Assembly (NCBI GenBank): GCA_024138015.1
Contig: JAMXBB010000003.1
Coordinates: forward strand, 17,985,498 to 18,049,497
Reading direction: 5' to 3'
DNA: 64,000 nt
DNA from: Lumnitzera littorea
Lineage: Eukaryota; Streptophyta; Magnoliopsida; Myrtales; Combretaceae
In this document: one piece after another, positions 58,935 through 64,000 of the stretch
How positions within the stretch are numbered: position 1 is the stretch's first letter
Layout of the letters: the number at the start of each line of letters is the position of its first letter
Translations under genes and position numbers: made by a program
Notes under the pieces: model-generated
What the model saw: the letters and a program-made list of their open reading frames with translations, nothing else
Database searches by the model: none
What the model was told of the DNA's origin: nothing

Positions 58935-59019
58935 CACTACACGAATTTCTACATTTAATTATATTTACAGATTTTACAAACGTTATATGAAACAAATTAT
59001 TAATGACGTTTGCAATAAA

Positions 59020-62000
59020 AGTTAGAAAGATGAAAAATCCAATTTGACTTTTAACCTTTTTCAAAGTAAGCATCATCAAATCTCATAGATTTGACCCTAT
59101 CAAGGACGAATGCAGAATTAAATGGTAAGTGGGAGAAAATCAACATCATCAAAATTGCCATGTCTACAATAAATTGAACTTTCCATAGGGAAACAATATC
59201 AAGTAATTACTTTTTACAGCTAAATATTTTTTTTTCCCTCTTTTTTCAATTTAGATATGGCAAGGAAACCTCTCTAAAGAAATTACTCCCGCCGGAGTCC
59301 AGTCAACTCGCGTTAGTTAATATGTGTCAAAAGAGAAAAAAAAAAAAGGATAAAAAGGCTATTGTAGGGAATGGCTCCCTGCAATTATAAAAAGATGATA
59401 TAGCAACTTTCCTAGCCACGGAAAACCAGCTAAAGAAAACAAATAAAGACTATAGTACGAAAATTTCTATTTGAAAAGTTAAAGGCTGCGAGTTAGGATC
59501 CTAAATTAGAATCAACATGACAAGACATGCCATCAATTTTTTTCTGAAAATATAAATGCATAAGAGATATTGTGAAATGACAATTCACTTTTATCAATTA
59601 AAACAAAAATAACAAAAAAATGCACCTAAAGTTTTGCTACATATATATGTATATACACTTCTCGTCTTCATCTTTCATTGTTCTTTTATCGGGTTTGCTC
59701 TTCATTCATGAAAATTTTTGCTATTGAAACATAGACTATCAAACATAGAATGTGTTTTTTCTTTTTTCATCTTTCATTTTTTTTTTCAGATATTACGATT
59801 CATTGTAAACAATAATCACAAATAAGTAATTTATATTCCTTTTTAGTTTATTCATTATGTGTATTCGTAACTCATGTCACTAGAAGTTTTATAGTGAAAA
59901 AATGTCCATTATGACTTAGTTGTTCTAGTTTCTTGTGCATAAAAAATATCTAGTAAAGTATTATGTATTTTATCTATATGTCACCTTTGTTAGCTTTGAG
60001 AAATTTTGCTACAATGGGTGTAATTTGGTTTGACTCTATAACTTTTGGGAAAAAGGATGGTTTTATAACTTATCCTAATCATGATATATTAACTCAATCA
60101 TATATGAAACTACTAAAAGTTTACTCAACATTCTGATAGGTTTAAAGTTTACATTTTGATTTGAAATTATACCCACTTTTAATAAGATATTGTCTTTTAT
60201 ATCCATTGCCCAAACTACTTTGAACTATAAAATATGATAAGATTCAATTTCATTACTAACTTTGACTAGAGGAAAAAAAAAAAATAGTTTCATGAATTAA
60301 AAAGATTATACAATAATTTTTATTATATATAAGTAAAACTATGTGATAGTTGCTATTATGAACCATAAAGGGATATATAAGAAATTGTCAAAAAAAATTA
60401 AAACATTTAAGAACTTTTTATAATTTTTTTTTCTTCTTTTTGCTTACTTTTTTGTTGTAAAATGTAAGACATGAGGACCAAATCTTTTAACTTTCCACAA
60501 GTGATAATCATTGTTTTCTTTCTTTCTTTTTTCTTTTTAGTATACTACATATGCCATTTTTCCTATAAAATAGCCTATAATAATGAATACCTATTGTTTC
60601 TTAGTGACTAATAATCTATGTACTAAGATGTTAATAGATTTAAGTTAATCATTGAATGCTATTTGTTAGGCAATATCTTTTGATTATAAAATTTTACTTG
60701 GAGAATCATATATATATATATATATATGTATATCCGTCACCTAATTTGACATTGCCAACTATCAAAATTGAAAATTAGATTTTCCCAACATAAAAGGTAA
60801 AGATTATATCCAAACTACAAATAAAAACTCCAAATCCTAAACATTGAATAGTCATCGCATTTTAGTATGTTTGTATTCCCAATTGCTATTTTTAAGACCA
60901 ATCCCTTAAAAATGAGTTGATGGAAATAAGTTTTGGTGGAAAAGAAAAAAACAAAAGATCTGTCAAATTGCAATAGTTTTACTTTCTTTTTTCCTTAAAA
61001 AATTCAAATAGGCTTTAATCATATTCTAACTCCTTAAATTATTAGTGAGCTTCATAAGAGGTGATTGTTAAAGGCAAAATTGCAACATCTGGTTTTAATC
61101 GATACATAATCATCATTGATGGAATTCATGATTCCATAAGCATCCTATATCATTAAAATAAGATGAATAAATTATATATCTAATGATTTTGTCACATTAC
61201 ATAGTTTTATAAAGTGATTTTTTTTTTTAGTATATCTTCACATGAAAATTTTAGGAAGGGTTTAATTATTTATTTATTCCTATATCTCTTACATTCAAAT
61301 ATACAAGCGCTCCTTTTTTTCTTTTTCTTTTTTTTTTTAACCAAAATCACTCCTCAAATTTAAAAATCCTAATAATACAATTTTTACCTAATATTCATCT
61401 AACTAAGCACACCAAAAATAGAAGTAAAAGCAATCAAATTATTTTTGTATAAAATCAAATTTACATTTACTCATATTATGTTTGTCCAATTTTAAAAGTA
61501 TTCACAATGTAAAATTTTTAATTTTTACAAAATTCAATTTTTCTTGCCACTTTTTAATATATTAGCCAAATTAGGCATTATAAAAAAATATTCCCCAAAT
61601 AATGTGATAAGTTCGAGAAATCATAAAATTTTATATGAAATGCCTAAATTAGTAGAATAATGGTAGTCATCTTTATTTAATATTTTTTCAGACTTTTACA
61701 AATATCATTAATAATAAGACATTTAAAAAAAAATTGGAAAAATAAATGTTAAATTAGGTTGCTATTTATTCTTCATGAGGAATAATTTCATAAATAATTG
61801 AGAAGTTACATGAAAGGATTTAATAAATTAAAAAGTTTAAGAATGATGATGCTTGAAAACTTGTATAAATTTTTTCTCTGTTTGAAGTTTTTTGTCATCT
61901 TACTTGAATTATGTCGCTACACTTTTTAATGTAACTACATGTATGGTTTTTATTGGTAAATAAATGGTAAAAAGTAGTACCATAGCTTAGCATTAAGTAG
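59020..62000. other. AT-rich DNA between CACTA-like end and transposase
   Basis: No gene is recognised. (TA)n at about 60708-60727. Long T-tracts occur at 59228, 60427 and 61220. Confidence 0.5.
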
Positions 62001-62004
62001 GATG

Positions 62005-64000
62005 TCAACGAGGACGTAGCACCATACCCATGATTGTTCCTCTATGGAGCATGTTGAAGGAGTTAGGGGTTTTATACAAATGGCAACTCAATTCATTCAA
62101 AAGTCTGATGGTTATGTCCAGTGTTTTTGTCGTAATTGCTTAAACAATTTTTGGCACCTACTATGGATGATTGAATGATATTTGCTTCATAGAGATATGG
62201 CCTGGAGCTATAATAGATGGATTTATCATAGTGAATACCCAACATTTCTGTCCAAGTCAATTTAACAATAAGCCCTGACCATGGATGAGGACTTATACAA
62301 TTATGATGAAGTGTTTGAAAATTAACCTAAGAATGACATGTTAGAAGACATAGCTCGTCACAATATAGATAGTGATCATTGCCTTTTAAATAGTGAGGGG
62401 TCGAAAGAAGATGATTTGGACGACTGGAGTGACATATTCGAAGATACAAAACACAAGGTATATCTTAGATGTACAAAGTTCTCACTTCTCTCAGCTATGA
62501 TCCAAATGATGAACCTAAAGGTTGACAATCATCAATTGGTAAAGAGTTTTAATGGTTAGTTGTCATTTGTCAAAAGTCTATTGCTTAATGATGACAAGAT
62601 ACTCGCTTCTTACGACAAAGCAAGATGTATGTTGAGAAGACTTGAGATGGATGCAAACCTAGTTGATGTGTGTCCAAATGATTGTGTTTTGTCTCGAAAG
62701 GAGTTTAAGAATCTAAACTATTGTCCTAAGTGCAATGCACCAAGGTAGAAAGAAAGGGTTGTAAGACATAAGAAGAAGGTTGCAAAGAAGATTCTAAGGC
62801 ATTTTCTACTAATACCTCATTTACAACACCTATTCCTACATTGAAAGACGGCTCTACATGTGAGGTGGTATAAGGATGGACACATTTCTAAGGAAAATAT
62901 TCGTAAGCACCCATCTAATTACCAAGAACAGAAGCACCTAAATAGTAAGTTCCTTGAATTTAGAAATGAGGTTCAAAACATGCGATCAGGCATTGCAATT
63001 GATAGTTTCAACCCATATGGTAATTTGGTACGTCATACAATTTATGGCCAGTACTTCTATTTCCCTTTAATGCTCCACCATAGAAACGTATGAAAGAGCC
63101 ATATTTGTTCATGTCATTACTGATCCTAAGACTAAGTCTACCTGGTAAAGATATTGATGTTTATCTTCAGCCACTAATTGATGAGTTGATGCAATTATGG
63201 ACAGATGACATTCATATGTTCAATATTGTATCAAGATGGTTTTTTCTTATGCGAGCTACTTTGCTTTGGACAATTAATGATTTTCCAATGTACAAGATCT
63301 TTTAGGATGGATTACTAAAGGGTATAGAGCCTATCCTATTTGTAATGTTGATGGGTCTGTTGAATTCAGCCAAAGTAAAATCCATTATATGGGGCATAGA
63401 CCATTCTTACCTATGAGGCAATTAACCAAGGAAGCTAATAGGGAAATGGAGATAAAACCAATACTTTGCATACTATCAAGTGATGAAATTTTGATGCAGT
63501 TGTTCAGATATGAAGATGTAGTTCTTGGTAAGCTACCTAGTATTATAAAGAGGAGGTAAATGAAGATGGTACCTACTAGAACAAGAAAAGAATTATGTGG
63601 CAATTGCCATAGTGAAAGGAGTTGGAAGTAAGACATAACCTTGATGTGATGCATATGGAAAAAACATCTGTAATAGTTTGGTGGCAACATTGTTGAATAT
63701 TAAAGGTAAGTCCAAAGATACCAAGAAGACTAGAAAGACATTACAAGAGATGAAGATTCAGTTAGAGTTGTGTCTTACCACTTAAGGAGGCTACTTAGTA
63801 AAGCCACTTGTGAAGTATACATTACGCTCTAATCATGTAAGGGAGGTATGTTGTTTAATTAAGGATGTTGAAACTTCCAAATGGGTATGTTTTCGATATA
63901 TTAGTTTATCTGGGTCAATTAGAAGCGATGTCAAAAGGTTTGAAGAGCCATGATTTCCTGAGGATTGGTACATTTGGAATTCCCTGTGTTTACACTAAAA
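62005..64000 (+). pseudogene. CACTA TNP2-like transposase relic, 3' end outside window
   Basis: The transposase-associated domain is at 62040-62230 (EGVRGFIQMATQF-like; 'GYVQCFCRNCLNNFW'; 'DMAWSYNRWIYH'). TNP2 follows: 'DNHQLVKSFNGxLSFVKSLL' and 'ASYDKARCMLRRLEMDANLV' (62525-62660), 'CPNDCVLSRKEFKNLNYCPK' (62670-62735), 'WYKDGHISKENIRKHPSNY' (62865-62920), 'GIAIDSFNPYGN' (62990-63020), 'PGKDIDVYLQPLIDEL' and 'RATLLWTINDFPMYK' (63138-63295). The later 'RHNLDVMHMEK' (63626-63660), with 'NIVGNLLNI'-like and 'KSKDTKKTRK' phrases, is a strong TNP2 signature. In-frame stops and frame changes show it is inactive. Confidence 0.88.

Larger units (their letters stand above)
58935..64000 (+). mobile_element. 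Probable CACTA (En/Spm) DNA transposon, runs off the right edge
   Basis: CACTACACGAATTTCTACA at 58935 looks like a plant CACTA terminus (CACTACAAGAAA type), and is followed by an inverted pair of 'caaacgttat' and 'atgacgtttg' (58977-59015), like the subterminal repeats of this superfamily. A TNP2-type transposase on the + strand starts 3 kb to the right. The link between terminus and transposase is an inference; the right end and the 3-bp target duplication are outside the window. Confidence 0.45.

Noticed and set aside
63385..63690. 101-codon minus-strand ORF
   Set aside because: It lies opposite the TNP2 transposase relic, which explains the sequence better.
62040..63700. Possibility that the transposase is an active CACTA gene
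   Set aside because: In-frame stops and frame changes between conserved blocks, even allowing for introns.

Overview
The window looks like nuclear DNA of a flowering plant, most likely a eudicot. It is very AT-rich, genes are sparse, GT/AG introns are present, and nearly all recognisable coding signal belongs to plant transposable elements (Copia, Ty3/Gypsy Tat lineage, chromovirus, LINE, CACTA, MITEs). The species cannot be named from this sequence. One base, 26336, is an N.

Only one gene looks complete. It is a four-exon polygalacturonase on the + strand (56137-58629, 391 codons plus stop), with all four conserved catalytic motifs, a signal peptide, a TATA box and a long TC/AC microsatellite in the likely 5' UTR. 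Upstream of it on the - strand lies a broken pentatricopeptide-repeat (PPR) gene fragment (about 54490-55125), which ends next to a chromovirus LTR. A weaker candidate for a real or captured spliced gene is on the - strand at 17040-18260.

Layout. 1-9500: decayed noncoding repeats, including an inverted pair (3105-3365 and 7755-8030), a direct pair (6590-7340 and 8255-8975) and a 279-bp foldback MITE with a 10-bp target duplication (4481-4759). 9500-11600: LINE relic (RT end, zf-RVT, RNase H). 12530-12837: second copy of the foldback MITE. 13-20.9 kb: AT-rich DNA with Helitron-like termini and a possible gene. 20961-29139: Copia retrotransposon with both LTRs, opened by a block of about 4 kb without recognisable coding. 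30307-42438: Tat-lineage Gypsy element with both LTRs, a perfect 5-bp duplication (GTTGG), gag, protease, RT, two RNase H domains, integrase, a 98-bp tandem repeat array and a decayed antisense reading frame before the 3' LTR. 43.9-46.8 kb: two copies of another foldback MITE. 49590-50901: short LTR element with almost no coding. 51694-54455: internally deleted chromovirus on the - strand, with chromodomain and integrase. 54.5-58.9 kb: the genic island (PPR relic, polygalacturonase). 58935-64000: probable CACTA transposon, whose TNP2-type transposase runs off the right edge.

The genes do not form a pathway. The main story is nested and successive transposon insertion around one cell-wall gene. 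I saw no convincing tRNA, rRNA or CRISPR. The most unusual structures are the Tat element's antisense ORF and tandem array, the foldback MITE family with internal short repeats, and the CACTA-like terminus at the end of the polygalacturonase 3' UTR.
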